In this document: one piece after another, positions 53,514-62,058 of the stretch
How the letters are laid out: every line of letters starts with the position of its first letter
Numbering within the stretch: position 1 is the stretch's first letter
Assembly: GCA_009837185.1 (NCBI GenBank)
Contig: VXUA01000071.1
Coordinates: forward strand, 90,922 to 154,921
Origin: Gammaproteobacteria bacterium
GTDB taxonomy: Bacteria; Pseudomonadota; Gammaproteobacteria; Pseudomonadales; Azotimanducaceae
Direction of reading: 5' to 3'
Length of the DNA: 64,000 nt
Program-made: the position numbers and the translations under genes
Notes under the pieces: model-generated
What the model saw: the letters and a program-made list of their open reading frames with translations, nothing else
Databases searched by the model: none
What the model was told of the DNA's origin: nothing

Positions 53514-55469
53514 ATGAACACAAGTGCAACCTCAAATCGATCAGTACGAGACATCATCGTATTCCTACTCGGTGCTGGATTAGCGGCAATCGTACTGATA
53601 GTCCTCTACTACACTCTACCGTTGGGAGAAGCTGATCCAACAGTTGTTTCAGAAGACGACACTTCGACGATCGCTGAGAGTGTCGAGGATAGTACCCAGC
53701 TACCGCGTCAAGGGAGTCAATCGACAGGTTCATACGAGGGTGCTTCATTGGAAGAAATTCTCAACAACTATTCACGAACATTCGATAGATTTGCAGCTTT
53801 GTATTCCTTGGTTTCTCAGTCCGAAGAAGAGCAGCTAGTCGATCTTTTTAACGAGTCATTGACCTATGAATACAGTGAGTCGGATGATTCTTGGTTGCCA
53901 GCCAGTATCCGTAGAACAATATTGTCTCGACTTGTCCATGTAAACGACGAAGTAGCTGGTTCTTTATTTCATAATCTTGAATCCGAGCAACAAACTACCC
54001 TTGCCTACACTCTCGCGCGTGATTGGGCGAGTATTGATCTCGACCGTGCAATAGATTTTGTCTCAACTCTGGCTGACAATGTTCAGTATTCGGCTAACCG
54101 AGGTATTCTGGACTTAAATCAATCTCTTCCCATCGATGAGCTGAGAACAATAGCAAATCGTCTTGGGGACACAAACTACGTACAAAACCTTGTAGATCGG
54201 AACTTTCGAGAAGAGGAAGCAGAAAATCCAGCAGAGGCGTGGGCAACACTCTCTGCAGACCCGAACATGCTAACCCAAGACAACAGATCGAGAATAAACA
54301 ATATTGTCAATGCTTGGATAAAAGAAGAAGGCGTCCTAGTTTTAGATACGGTAACCGAAGCTATTGAAGACGAAGACTTCAAAGAAAGCATTACTCGATA
54401 TGGCTTGAGAATTGCCGCCGAAGACAATCCTGAAGCAGCGTTTGACTATGCATTACAATTCGATTCCGGTGGTGGCGGCTTGTTCGGTATGAGTTATAAC
54501 CCCTATATGTATTCGATACTGAACGAGTGGGCTGAGGACAGCCCTATGGATGCGTTGAATAAAGTACTAACCATCGATTCAACTTCACAAAGAAACCAAT
54601 ACGTCGAAAACGTGTTTAGCTCTTGGGTACGACACGATGTACAAGGGTTGGTAGATGTAATTCCACAACTTCCTTCAGAGATTCAAGACGCGGCTCGTGT
54701 TAGTGGAATTTCTCACCTGTCTCGAGACTCTATAGACGATGCATTGTTTCTGTTTGACGATATTGAAAGCGATGCGAAAAAGGGTCAAGCAGCCATGAGC
54801 ATTGCGTTCTCTTGGGCTGAAAAAGACCCCGAGGCCGCACTGAATTGGGCACAGACCAACCCGAATACGGAATCTATCAGGTCTCAAGTAACCAGTACGA
54901 TGTTAACCTCCATAGCGACTAAGGACCCCGAGAAAGCGTTTAACATAGCCCTCGAGCTTCCGCTGAATGAAGATGGTGTAGGACTTGAAGCGAGCGTCCT
55001 TGCAACATTGTCTTACACGAACGTCGACAGAGCTTTAGAACTGCTTCCTAAAGTTCGTGCAGGAGCGTCCCAAAAAACTGCTTATACGGGCGTTGGTGGT
55101 GGTTTAGCTATGCAAGGTAGGATCACTGAAGCTATTGAGCTTGGAAAAGAATTGTCTGAGGAAAATCAATTGAATTACTACACAACTGTTGGTACGATGT
55201 CTTTATCCGGGTCCATGTTGTCTGGGCTCACTGGAAACGAACCCGAAATGGACGTATTTGCAACACTTGATGCCATACCCCACGAAGAAGCTCGTTCCCA
55301 GGTCGCCGTACAAGCAATAATTATGGATCAATTGAGTAGTTCCTACAGCGATGAAGAAATAGAGTCATTGAAGGAGTACGTTTCCGAAGAAGACATGGAA
55401 GATTTAGAGGAAGGACTGGAACAATTAGAATCGATGCCGATGCCTTCGATTCCATTTTTAGGACTCTAG
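53514..55469 (+). CDS. Membrane-anchored helical-repeat protein, unknown function
   Basis: 651 residues. A single N-terminal membrane helix (IIVFLLGAGLAAIVLIVLYYTL), an acidic Ser/Thr linker, then about ten repeats of some 35-37 residues, each with a core like W(A/V)xxDPxxAL: RDWASIDLDRAIDF, NEWAEDSPMDALN, SWAEKDPEAALNWA, SIATKDPEKAFNIA, LSYTNVDRALELL. The pattern predicts a TPR/Sel1-like superhelix in the periplasm; such proteins are scaffolds. Strongly acidic overall. ATG at 53514 with AGGAG nine bases upstream. No named family recognised. Confidence 0.7.
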   Translation: MNTSATSNRSVRDIIVFLLGAGLAAIVLIVLYYTLPLGEADPTVVSEDDTSTIAESVEDSTQLPRQGSQSTGSYEGASLEEILNNYSRTFDRFAALYSLVSQSEEEQLVDLFNESLTYEYSESDDSWLPASIRRTILSRLVHVNDEVAGSLFHNLESEQQTTLAYTLARDWASIDLDRAIDFVSTLADNVQYSANRGILDLNQSLPIDELRTIANRLGDTNYVQNLVDRNFREEEAENPAEAWATLSADPNMLTQDNRSRINNIVNAWIKEEGVLVLDTVTEAIEDEDFKESITRYGLRIAAEDNPEAAFDYALQFDSGGGGLFGMSYNPYMYSILNEWAEDSPMDALNKVLTIDSTSQRNQYVENVFSSWVRHDVQGLVDVIPQLPSEIQDAARVSGISHLSRDSIDDALFLFDDIESDAKKGQAAMSIAFSWAEKDPEAALNWAQTNPNTESIRSQVTSTMLTSIATKDPEKAFNIALELPLNEDGVGLEASVLATLSYTNVDRALELLPKVRAGASQKTAYTGVGGGLAMQGRITEAIELGKELSEENQLNYYTTVGTMSLSGSMLSGLTGNEPEMDVFATLDAIPHEEARSQVAVQAIIMDQLSSSYSDEEIESLKEYVSEEDMEDLEEGLEQLESMPMPSIPFLGL

Positions 55470-55625
55470 CACCTATTGAGAAATAGGATTCGCGTTGCGA
55501 CAGAACGTAAGACGCTTGATCGGTTGCGACCCACCCACCGAATTTCTAATTTTGACTATACCGAGTCCGTTACTTTTCGAAACTTACACCAAATCGCAAT
55601 ATTGCTAGAGAACATTCCGGCAAAA

Positions 55626-57143
55626 TGGAGTTGCCTCAGTTTGATGGACACCTTTCAAGAAACATAAACGAGGAACACGAGAGCTATCGTTAAAGCCTAA
55701 AGATGTCGTCCACAACGGCCTTTTCTCGAAACAGTATGGAGTTCACCGGGTATACATACGTGTTCCGCTGGGCCATACATAGCCACTACCAATTTCATGG
55801 TTAAAAAATGAACCACCATGTAGTGATCGGGCTCGGGTCGCGCTCGCAATACGTTCATTCTTTCATTCGGAGTCCCGATCGCGGTGAGCGAACACCGCAT
55901 CATGCTACCAGTGTACAGGGCGAATGCGCGACGGACCAAGCTTCGTATTCGGGTACGCTCGACACCATTGTGTGTAGAGGCCTCCACCGAGCAAGATCAC
56001 GTTCGCATTCTACACATGTTTCCGCTGTGTACGTGCACTCGCTAAATGACCGAGTGGTGTGGCTTCTATGGAACATAAGGAAAAACTTTGGTTAAGCAGT
56101 TACTAATTCGGATTTGGGTACTAGGTCGCAACCGAAGGCGTAGGCTTGCCGGCGGATGTGGGCGAAACATCTTAGCAAAGGTCACGGCCTGGTTCGCGAC
56201 GGAGACGACCAAGACCCGACGCGGGTCTTCGAGTTCATAGACGTGCACCAGGCCGAATTTACGATCAGTGCATTGTGTCGCCAGTTTCGCGTCTCCCGGA
56301 GTGGCCACTATGCTTGGCGAGATCGGTTACCGTCGCCACGGTCCGACGCCGATCAAGCATTAATGACACAGATCAAGGCGATTCATACCGCTTCCCGCGG
56401 GGTGTACGGCACCCCGCGGATTCATGCGACGTTACACGCACAAGGGGTTCGGATCAGTCGTCGTCGAGTGGCGCGGTTGATGTTGCAACAGGGACTCCGA
56501 GGCATCTGTCGCCGTCGTCGTAAGGGTAGGCCGAAGCGGACTAGAACGAGGGCTGTGCCACCGGATCAAGTCCGTCGGAGCTTTCATGCCGAGCGGCCGA
56601 ATCAACTTTGGGTGGCGGATGCGACGTACATCCCCACCGCGGAAGGCCCGGTCTATTTGGCTGCGATTCAAGATGTTTTTTCCCGTCGCGTCGTCGGGTG
56701 GTCCCTGTCTGCTCGGCAGGATGCCGAGTTGATGGTGCGTGCGTTGCAGATGGTGATCCGAACTCGACGTCCCACGCACGTCATTCATCACTCGGGTCAC
56801 GGTTCACTGTACGTGTCGCTCAAGTTTCGACAAGCTTGTGCCGCGGCGAACGTGAAAGTGTCCATGGGATCCGTCGGCGATTGCTATGACAACGCGATGG
56901 CGGAAAGTTTGTTTGCGACGTTGGAGACCGAGCTGATCGATCGACAACCGCGACACCGTGTTCGCACTCGTGCGGAGGCGAACCGAGAAGTCTTTAGCTA
57001 CTTGGAAGGCTTCTACAATCTACGTCGAATTCATTCGGCACTGGATTATCGATCTCCAGTAGCGTATGAACGGAGATATGCTCTAGAACAGGGTTCTACA
57101 GCAAATCCTAAAATGAACTGTCTATCAAACTGAGGAAACTTCA
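55626..57143 (+). mobile_element. IS3-family element, degenerate
   Basis: Terminal inverted repeats: left TGGAGTTGCCTCAGTTTGAT onward (55626-55651) and right (57118-57143, opposite orientation), 22 of 26 bases matching. Between them lie the end of orfA (NILAKVTAWFATET, up to about 56232) and orfB in the -1 frame, the usual IS3 frameshift layout. The orfA N-terminus is not recognisable; the likely start region reads ATCG and is followed by stops. No target-site duplication is visible. About 1.5 kb. Confidence 0.85.
56156..57133 (+). pseudogene. IS3 transposase OrfB with lost catalytic Asp
   Basis: 325 codons of the IS3 OrfB/rve integrase type. VADATY gives the first Asp (D155) and DNAMAESLF the Glu (E250), but the central box, normally HSDRGSQY, reads HSGHGSLY: the second catalytic Asp is Gly214 (GGT, one base from GAT). 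The frame is otherwise open. OrfB is normally made by -1 frameshifting from orfA, whose start is gone here, so the element is very likely dead in itself. Confidence 0.88.
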
Positions 57144-57201
57144 GTGGATTTTTCCACTTTTTCTATGTTTTCTTTCCAACTCGTCTGTTGCGAAGCGAGC
57201 A

Positions 57202-57339
57202 TTAAATCCCGCACCTGTTTCTGAAATTCGGGTCTTCCATTGCCTCTCTTACTTCAGGTGGTAAGGGCTTGGATTTACGCTTAAATGGGGGAACATTATG
57301 ACCTCCTTCGAGATTAAATCTCACTGTGATTATACACAC
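57202..57339 (-). other. Short open frame, possible gene remnant
   Basis: GTG at 57339 opens 45 codons reading NLEGGHNVPPFKRKSKPLPP then EVREAMEDPNF before a TAA. Another minus-strand frame continues open toward the IS end, so this may be a decayed gene cut by the IS right end at 57143. No family recognised. Confidence 0.2.
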
Positions 57340-57385
57340 TATTTACAACTTCTAGTGAGCTCAGAGAACGGGTTGTATTCGGATA

Positions 57386-57414
57386 TTAAAATGCCCCGAT
57401 TAACACGGGGCATT
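57386..57414 (-). terminator. Intrinsic terminator
   Basis: Stem AATGCCCCG/CGGGGCATT (9 perfect pairs), 7-base loop; on the minus strand followed by TTTTAAT. It ends the transcript of the gene at 57435-57725. Confidence 0.9.
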
Positions 57415-57434
57415 GGAAGATTTAAGTCGATACG

Positions 57435-57725
57435 CTAGCTAGTTTGTAATTTACTCTCCTTTTTGCGCTTGAAGTACCGAAATTGCTGCCATCCGGATAA
57501 CAAAGCCGAAACGACTAAAGATACAAAACCAGCTGCGATAATCCAGCCGTTATTCATTACCTCTATCCATTCTTCTGGAGTATGGTAGTGTTCCACGTCA
57601 GGATGGCTGGGCAGTAGGAATATAAACCCTACCATGAGTCCAAGAACTATTGAAATTCCTATGTGATATACCACCCAAAAGAACAAGAAACGAATACCTA
57701 TGAACAGGTAGTTAATCCAAGTCAT
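57435..57725 (-). CDS. Small two-helix membrane protein, unknown
   Basis: 96 residues from the ATG at 57725 (a TTG-started frame reaches 57773). Membrane helices at about residues 6-38 (FLFFWVVYHIGISIVLGLMVGFIFLL) and 59-79 (GWIIAAGFVSLVVSALLSG), with an acidic loop PSHPDVEHYHTPEEWIEVM and a basic tail. No family recognised. It has its own downstream terminator and another upstream, so it forms a separate transcription unit at the end of the small-membrane-protein cluster. Confidence 0.55.
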   Translation of the reverse strand: MTWINYLFIGIRFLFFWVVYHIGISIVLGLMVGFIFLLPSHPDVEHYHTPEEWIEVMNNGWIIAAGFVSLVVSALLSGWQQFRYFKRKKESKLQTS

Positions 57726-57907
57726 CTGAGGAATAAATAGTAAATTTAGGGAATTATTAAGATAGGTGCACAAGCAATTCGCTTTAAAAAAAAATCACTA
57801 TTCCATTTTAGTATCCCATGCACGTTCTTGATAGAAGAAATGCATGATCGTTTCACCCTTAATCCGACCAGTTTGTTCGGAGTCGTGATAGAAAGCTGTA
57901 GACGGGC

Positions 57908-57935
57908 ATAAAAATACCCCGATAATCGGGGTATT
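57908..57935 (-). terminator. Intrinsic terminator
   Basis: Stem AATACCCCGAT/ATCGGGGTATT with a minimal loop; on the minus strand followed by TTTTTATG. It ends the four-gene unit 59154-57953. Its sequence resembles the terminator at 57386-57414. Confidence 0.9.
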
Positions 57936-57952
57936 GATGTAGGTTTAAATCG

Positions 57953-58135
57953 CTAACTTGTACTCGGTTGCGCTTTACGCTCTAAATAGTGTGAAATAGT
58001 AATAATCCCAATTCCTATTAAAGAGATTAGCAAAAGACACATAATCAACCAACCACTCAAAAAACAACCCAGAGTAGCTGTGAAGGCAGCGACCGTTAAA
58101 AAGAAAAATCTCTTTTTAGATGTGTGAAAACACAT
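57953..58135 (-). CDS. Small membrane protein, unknown
   Basis: 60 residues from ATG 58135 (a GTG at 58144 would add three). Two hydrophobic stretches: FFFLTVAAFTATLGCFLSG and LIMCLLLISLIGIGIITIS, then a basic tail. No family recognised. Lies 20 bases downstream of the 81-residue gene and directly before an intrinsic terminator. Confidence 0.5.
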   Translation of the reverse strand: MCFHTSKKRFFFLTVAAFTATLGCFLSGWLIMCLLLISLIGIGIITISHYLERKAQPSTS

Positions 58136-58155
58136 CGCATACACGATTATGGAGG

Positions 58156-58401
58156 TTAGAATCCCCCAAAAAGATGTCTAGCTGTATGGCTGAAATGTTC
58201 ACTTAGTAGAGTGCCGTCAGCCAATTGGCGGGCGGTATGTATCGTATGTGGAGAAAATTCCAGATTTTCTTCATTTGCTATGATCTCCAGTAAGGCGTGA
58301 CCAATGGCAGAAAAGTGAACTGTAAAACCCAACATTATCATCGCAACGGCAAACGCGGTTATTGTGGAAATTGAAGTAATAATCTTTCCCCATTTATTCA
58401 T
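58156..58401 (-). CDS. Small membrane protein, unknown
   Basis: 81 residues from ATG 58401 (MNKWGKIITS), which overlaps the stop of the upstream gene by 8 bases. One N-terminal hydrophobic segment (ITAFAVAMIMLGFTVHFSAIG), then a polar His-rich region (HTIHTARQLADG, EHFSHTARHLFGGF). No family recognised. The overlap indicates translational coupling. Confidence 0.5.
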   Translation of the reverse strand: MNKWGKIITSISTITAFAVAMIMLGFTVHFSAIGHALLEIIANEENLEFSPHTIHTARQLADGTLLSEHFSHTARHLFGGF

Positions 58402-58579
58402 AAGTCTCTTCTGTTTCAAATTCAAAACCAACGAATAAAAGCACATGCTCAGCCCAGGTAGGCTCCTTATGAAACTCTCCTCGGCTTAATAATACTAGAA
58501 AAATTGCTAGTATCGCGAGCGTTATACCTAACGAACTCAGGGTTAAATGCCTAATCCTGTTTTTAGCTAAATTCCTCAT
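58394..58579 (-). CDS. Small single-span membrane protein, unknown
   Basis: 61 residues: a basic N-terminus (MRNLAKNRIRH), one membrane helix (LGITLAILAIFLVLLS), and an acidic C-terminus (GFEFETEETYE). No family recognised. It starts 5 bases after the exported Cys-rich protein and overlaps the next gene, so it belongs to one operon. Confidence 0.5.
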   Translation of the reverse strand: MRNLAKNRIRHLTLSSLGITLAILAIFLVLLSRGEFHKEPTWAEHVLLFVGFEFETEETYE

Positions 58580-58584
58580 ATAGA

Positions 58585-59154
58585 TTACTCGTGCTCATCT
58601 AAGAATGCTTCTATCTTCACGTGTTCATCAGGACACATAGAACTGTCTGGCCTTTTCCAATTACATCTCGTAAAGAGAGATATTATTCCGACAACTGCTG
58701 ATGCTACGCCTAATACCGCACTCACCACCCCTCCAACCACTGGGATCACAAAAGGAGCACCAGTGGCTAAAGCTGCTAAGTCCAACGCGGCGACATTTAA
58801 GTTCTTTTTCTGAATATAACAGTTCAGGTAATTACCTGCGTGTAGCGGACACAATGATATACAATCTTCTTGTGTTATTGCCATAGTATCTAAATCCTGA
58901 AGAAGCCTTCTTGCACCATACGTGTCATTCCTTTTTAGATCGTTGATGCTAGTCGCCAAAGAACGAACATGTACTCTATGGTTATGAAGCAAATGGCAAT
59001 TAGCCATTGGGTATAACGCATAAGCTTGTATGAATAGCGCGTCCGGACCGGCTGACCCGATATTAGTTATTGGATCAACATGGGCGTTAACGGTCGAATA
59101 TAGACCAGGATGAACGATTAGGAACGTGAGGGCTACACTGAGCATCGCGCCCAT
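58585..59154 (-). CDS. Exported Cys-rich protein with Gly-rich hydrophobic hairpin
   Basis: 189 residues from ATG 59154 (a TTG at 59196 gives 203). Signal peptide [14 protein letters not shown]... with a likely cut near VNA-HVD. The mature part has Cys in ANCHLL, EDCISLC, LNCYI, TRCNW and SSMCPDE, and a 35-40 residue hydrophobic stretch rich in Gly/Ala/Val ([20 protein letters not shown] and onward) that could form a membrane hairpin. No family recognised. First gene of a unit with three small membrane proteins, which invites comparison with a pore-forming toxin and immunity proteins; that is inference only. No clear Shine-Dalgarno. Confidence 0.55.
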   Translation of the reverse strand: MGAMLSVALTFLIVHPGLYSTVNAHVDPITNIGSAGPDALFIQAYALYPMANCHLLHNHRVHVRSLATSINDLKRNDTYGARRLLQDLDTMAITQEDCISLCPLHAGNYLNCYIQKKNLNVAALDLAALATGAPFVIPVVGGVVSAVLGVASAVVGIISLFTRCNWKRPDSSMCPDEHVKIEAFLDEHE

Positions 59155-59242
59155 TGTGAAAGAAAGTCGGGTTGCCCATCCAAATACAACAACCAACTCG
59201 GTGAATAGGTGGGAATTTTTTTATCAGGTAAAATTTGCACGA

Positions 59243-59431
59243 CCCGGCATCCGCACGTTGCCATCGAGACACTGAAGGACGACGCAACCACGCGTAGTAG
59301 CCACTGCGGGAGACGCGCAAGACACGACACACGGCGGCAAGACTGAACTCGGCCCGGTGCGCACTCATGAACCGGTAGATCGCTTCACAGTTGGTTTGGT
59401 CTCCTGTGCGAACCAGGCCGTGGCCTTTGCT
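59243..59431 (-). pseudogene. IS3 remnant (orfA end and orfB start)
   Basis: The minus strand codes for [13 protein letters not shown] (OrfA C-terminus, then a stop) and, in the -1 frame, GHGLVRTGD and [20 protein letters not shown] (OrfB N-terminus). This matches the IS3 copy at 55626-57143 in reverse orientation. It ends abruptly after RADAG; no inverted repeat is left. The exported-protein gene begins within 100 bases of the break. Confidence 0.88.
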
Positions 59432-59495
59432 ATGGTTAATAGCGTGTCGTCAGACAATGCCGACTATGAGTTGCAAAGATTTACTTAAATAAAGA

Positions 59496-59660
59496 GTGTT
59501 CAAAGAGTTTGTCAAAGAAAGATGGGAGCGTAATAAGTACGTGGTTATGTGGTCAGTATTGGCCATTCCGATCTTATCGATAGTTGGGATCGCACTGTTG
59601 TCGTTGTTACCAATGTCGATCATTGAAATATTGAGTTACGTGAGGGTGTGCCCTAACTAA
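59496..59660 (+). CDS. Possible small membrane protein
   Basis: GTG at 59496 opens 54 codons: a charged start VFKEFVKERWERNKYVVMWS, a hydrophobic run LAIPILSIVGIALLSLLP, then a short tail. The strictly amphipathic-then-membrane pattern is what a small single-span protein looks like, but there is no good Shine-Dalgarno and no homologue I recognise. Confidence 0.3.
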   Translation: MFKEFVKERWERNKYVVMWSVLAIPILSIVGIALLSLLPMSIIEILSYVRVCPN

Positions 59661-60027
59661 CTCAGATCGTTTTCGTTGAAATCGGCAGGCGTATTGGTTG
59701 CTACGAACCGGTTTATTCGGAGCGAGACTTTTAGGTTGCGAGTGTGAGTTGGTTTGCTCCTAAGTGTGGTGAACAGTATTTCTTAATTAATTTACTAAAG
59801 CTCCGTCTTGCAGTAAGCCATGCGAATGAGAGAACCGTCCGGACTGTAACGATGTAAATAGTCGGCGAGAGGATGTTCGTGAGTTCTCTTTGTATCTGTG
59901 GTCGGAAACTTCTTTGAATGGAGAATTACACGGCTAGACAGTCCTCAGAGTACTAACTCGGATTTGAATACCCATTGAACATTTCCAAAGCGTTGAAGAG
60001 TCCAAAGATTCCTTAGACTCGATCGTA
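59661..60027. other. Intergenic region, one short IS-like match
   Basis: About 370 bases without a gene. A stretch near 59952 (ACTAACTCGGATTTGAATAC) resembles 56101-56121 inside the IS3 copy (about 17 of 20), possibly another IS scar. Otherwise nothing recognised. Confidence 0.35.
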
Positions 60028-61353
60028 TTACACACCTAACCACAACGAAGCTAATGGTAATGCGTAGAGATTCTCTCCAAATGATCGAGCCCACTCGCCA
60101 TCGTACAGGACGATACCTGAAATGAAATTTTCCGATTTCTGTCGTAATTTATGGATACCGCGGAAATCGGCCTCCTTCACTGTTGCGCGTGTTTTTACCT
60201 CGATTGCGACGATTCCGCTTCCGCTTTTTTCAATCACAAAGTCTACTTCGTGTCTATCTCGATCGCGATAATGATAAATTGTCAACTTGTTTTCGTACCA
60301 AGATGCAAGCTTTGTCAATTCTTGAAACACAAACGTTTCGGTCATTTGTCCTAGTCGTTTACGATCTTTCCAAAGACTATCCTCATCAAGATTGAGCAGC
60401 GCGCAGGCAAACCCAGTGTCTAAATAGTGTAATTTCGGTGCTTTGACCGATCGTTTCAACTCATTGCTGGACCACGAGGGCACGTACTGAAACAGAAATA
60501 GGTTCTGTAGAATCGAAACATACTCGCTAATCGTATTTCGGCTTAAATCAAGCGTCGCACCCAAGTCAGCGAGGTTAAACAGTTGTGCCGTGTGAGCCGC
60601 AGCTATTCCCGCAAGTCTTGGTACGATTTCGAGGTGGCGCGCTGAAGTCAATTCATACACATCTCGTGAGGTGATTGTTCTAAGGTAGTTTTGATACCAT
60701 TTCTGGCGATCAAGAGTAGGTAATAGCCTCGGTTCTGGATACCCACCTTCAACGATTCGCTTCGAGAGTTCGCGTACTAATCTCGGTTGTTGTGTGCTTT
60801 CACGAACAATCAATCGGTTATCAAAAATTTGATTGAGTATTGAAGTTACTCTCAAATTTTCACTTTCACCAACCGTATGTCGTTTGTATTGCTCGGATGA
60901 ATAGTGATGAATTTCACTCTGCGAGAAAGGATACAGTTCAACCAGTTGCATGCGTCCGGCGAGTGAATCGGAGAGCTCACTCATTAGAGAGAGGCGTGCA
61001 GACCCAGTAAGCAAAAACCGACCCGGTACTCGATGTGAGTCTACTGCTACCTTGAGTTGCCGATAAATTTCAGGCACAAGTTGCACTTCATCAAGTATCA
61101 CATAGGACGGTAGTTGCTCAACAAAACCGACCGGATCGTCATGAGCAAAGTCTCGATTGGCTTGGTCGTCAAATGAAATGTACTCATACTTGTGAGGAAG
61201 GCTATTGCTAGCTTGAATTGCTTTACAAAGTGTCGTTTTTCCGCTCTGTCTTGGACCAGTTAGCAGCACGACCGGAGCCCAAGATAGAGTACTTAGGAGA
61301 CTCGAAAGAAGAAATCGAGGAACATAACCTTTTCCTAACAGTTCGGTTACCAC
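60028..61353 (-). CDS. AAA ATPase with DUF4143 domain
   Basis: 441 residues. Walker A GPRQSGKTT, Walker B YVILDEVQLVPEI, the sensor-like FLLTGSARL, a winged-helix-like linker (LDLSRNTISEYVSIL), and DUF4143 ending in EVDFVIE...IVAIEVKTR, a PD-(D/E)xK-like pattern. Same family as 51812-52981 but clearly divergent. It starts at GTG 61353. Three repeated boxes 35-115 bases upstream look like operators. Its role is not settled in any organism I know. Confidence 0.9.
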   Translation of the reverse strand: MVTELLGKGYVPRFLLSSLLSTLSWAPVVLLTGPRQSGKTTLCKAIQASNSLPHKYEYISFDDQANRDFAHDDPVGFVEQLPSYVILDEVQLVPEIYRQLKVAVDSHRVPGRFLLTGSARLSLMSELSDSLAGRMQLVELYPFSQSEIHHYSSEQYKRHTVGESENLRVTSILNQIFDNRLIVRESTQQPRLVRELSKRIVEGGYPEPRLLPTLDRQKWYQNYLRTITSRDVYELTSARHLEIVPRLAGIAAAHTAQLFNLADLGATLDLSRNTISEYVSILQNLFLFQYVPSWSSNELKRSVKAPKLHYLDTGFACALLNLDEDSLWKDRKRLGQMTETFVFQELTKLASWYENKLTIYHYRDRDRHEVDFVIEKSGSGIVAIEVKTRATVKEADFRGIHKLRQKSENFISGIVLYDGEWARSFGENLYALPLASLWLGV

Positions 61354-61388
61354 GGGTGCTTCCTAATCCAATAAATCGCACATATTCC

Positions 61389-61467
61389 GGCTGAATGTCA
61401 TTTATGATATCGCTAAATGTCAATATATTGTTCGTTATATTATATATTTAGCATTCGCTGAATGTCA
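61389..61467. repeat. Three operator-like repeats upstream of DUF4143 gene
   Basis: The box (G/C)GCT(G/A)AATGTCA occurs at 61389-61400, 61411-61422 and 61456-61467, 22 and 45 bases apart, near whole numbers of helical turns. Inverted partners ATTTAGC and CATTTA lie between them. The centre is very AT-rich and probably holds the promoter. Confidence 0.65.
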
Positions 61468-62058
61468 TTTTACCTAGTTGTTCGAAGGTGCATCCGCGTT
61501 GAAATCAGTACACAGTGTTCTATCAAAAGACAGTCCTCCGTTTGCTGGAACATAGTTAGATTAGTCTCGAATACATTGGGAATACAAGTGATTAGGAACT
61601 TCAAGTATTTCCTGTCTCTGTGAACTCCCTCTACATCCGCCAGTTGACGCCATGAAATAGACTCAACAAATCAAGGTTTTCTCGGCTCTTTAGGGGATCA
61701 TACACCTTTGAGTCATACTACAATACAGACACAGAGTCCGTGAGTTGAACTCCGACCAAATGCTCAAGTATCTAATCGGCAAGGACAAGAAATAGAGTCC
61801 CCGATCCCCAGACGAGCTAGCTAACAGGCGCAACATAACGGTGTCGAAGTTGCGATTTTCAATAATGCTCTTCTATGACTTGACAATTTCCCGATCGTCC
61901 GTTTGCTTAAAATGACTGACGGAATAGATTGAGTTCATCTTTGTGTCTGAGCTCCGTTTTTGGGCCCTCTTTTAAGGATCCGCGTACTCTGACCTCAAAG
62001 TGTTTCAAGCGCGTTCTAAACCACAATCAAACTATCGGATAATACCTGCAGGAAGTCT
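61468..62058. other. Intergenic region, nothing recognised
   Basis: About 590 bases between the DUF4143 operators and the porin gene. No RNA gene, strong hairpin or open frame with a ribosome site was found. The last bases contain GCAGGAAG, the Shine-Dalgarno of the porin gene. Confidence 0.4.

Noticed and set aside
55697..55987. Minus-strand 96-codon frame inside the IS left half
   Set aside because: No ribosome site, no recognisable domain, and antisense to the region where orfA should be.
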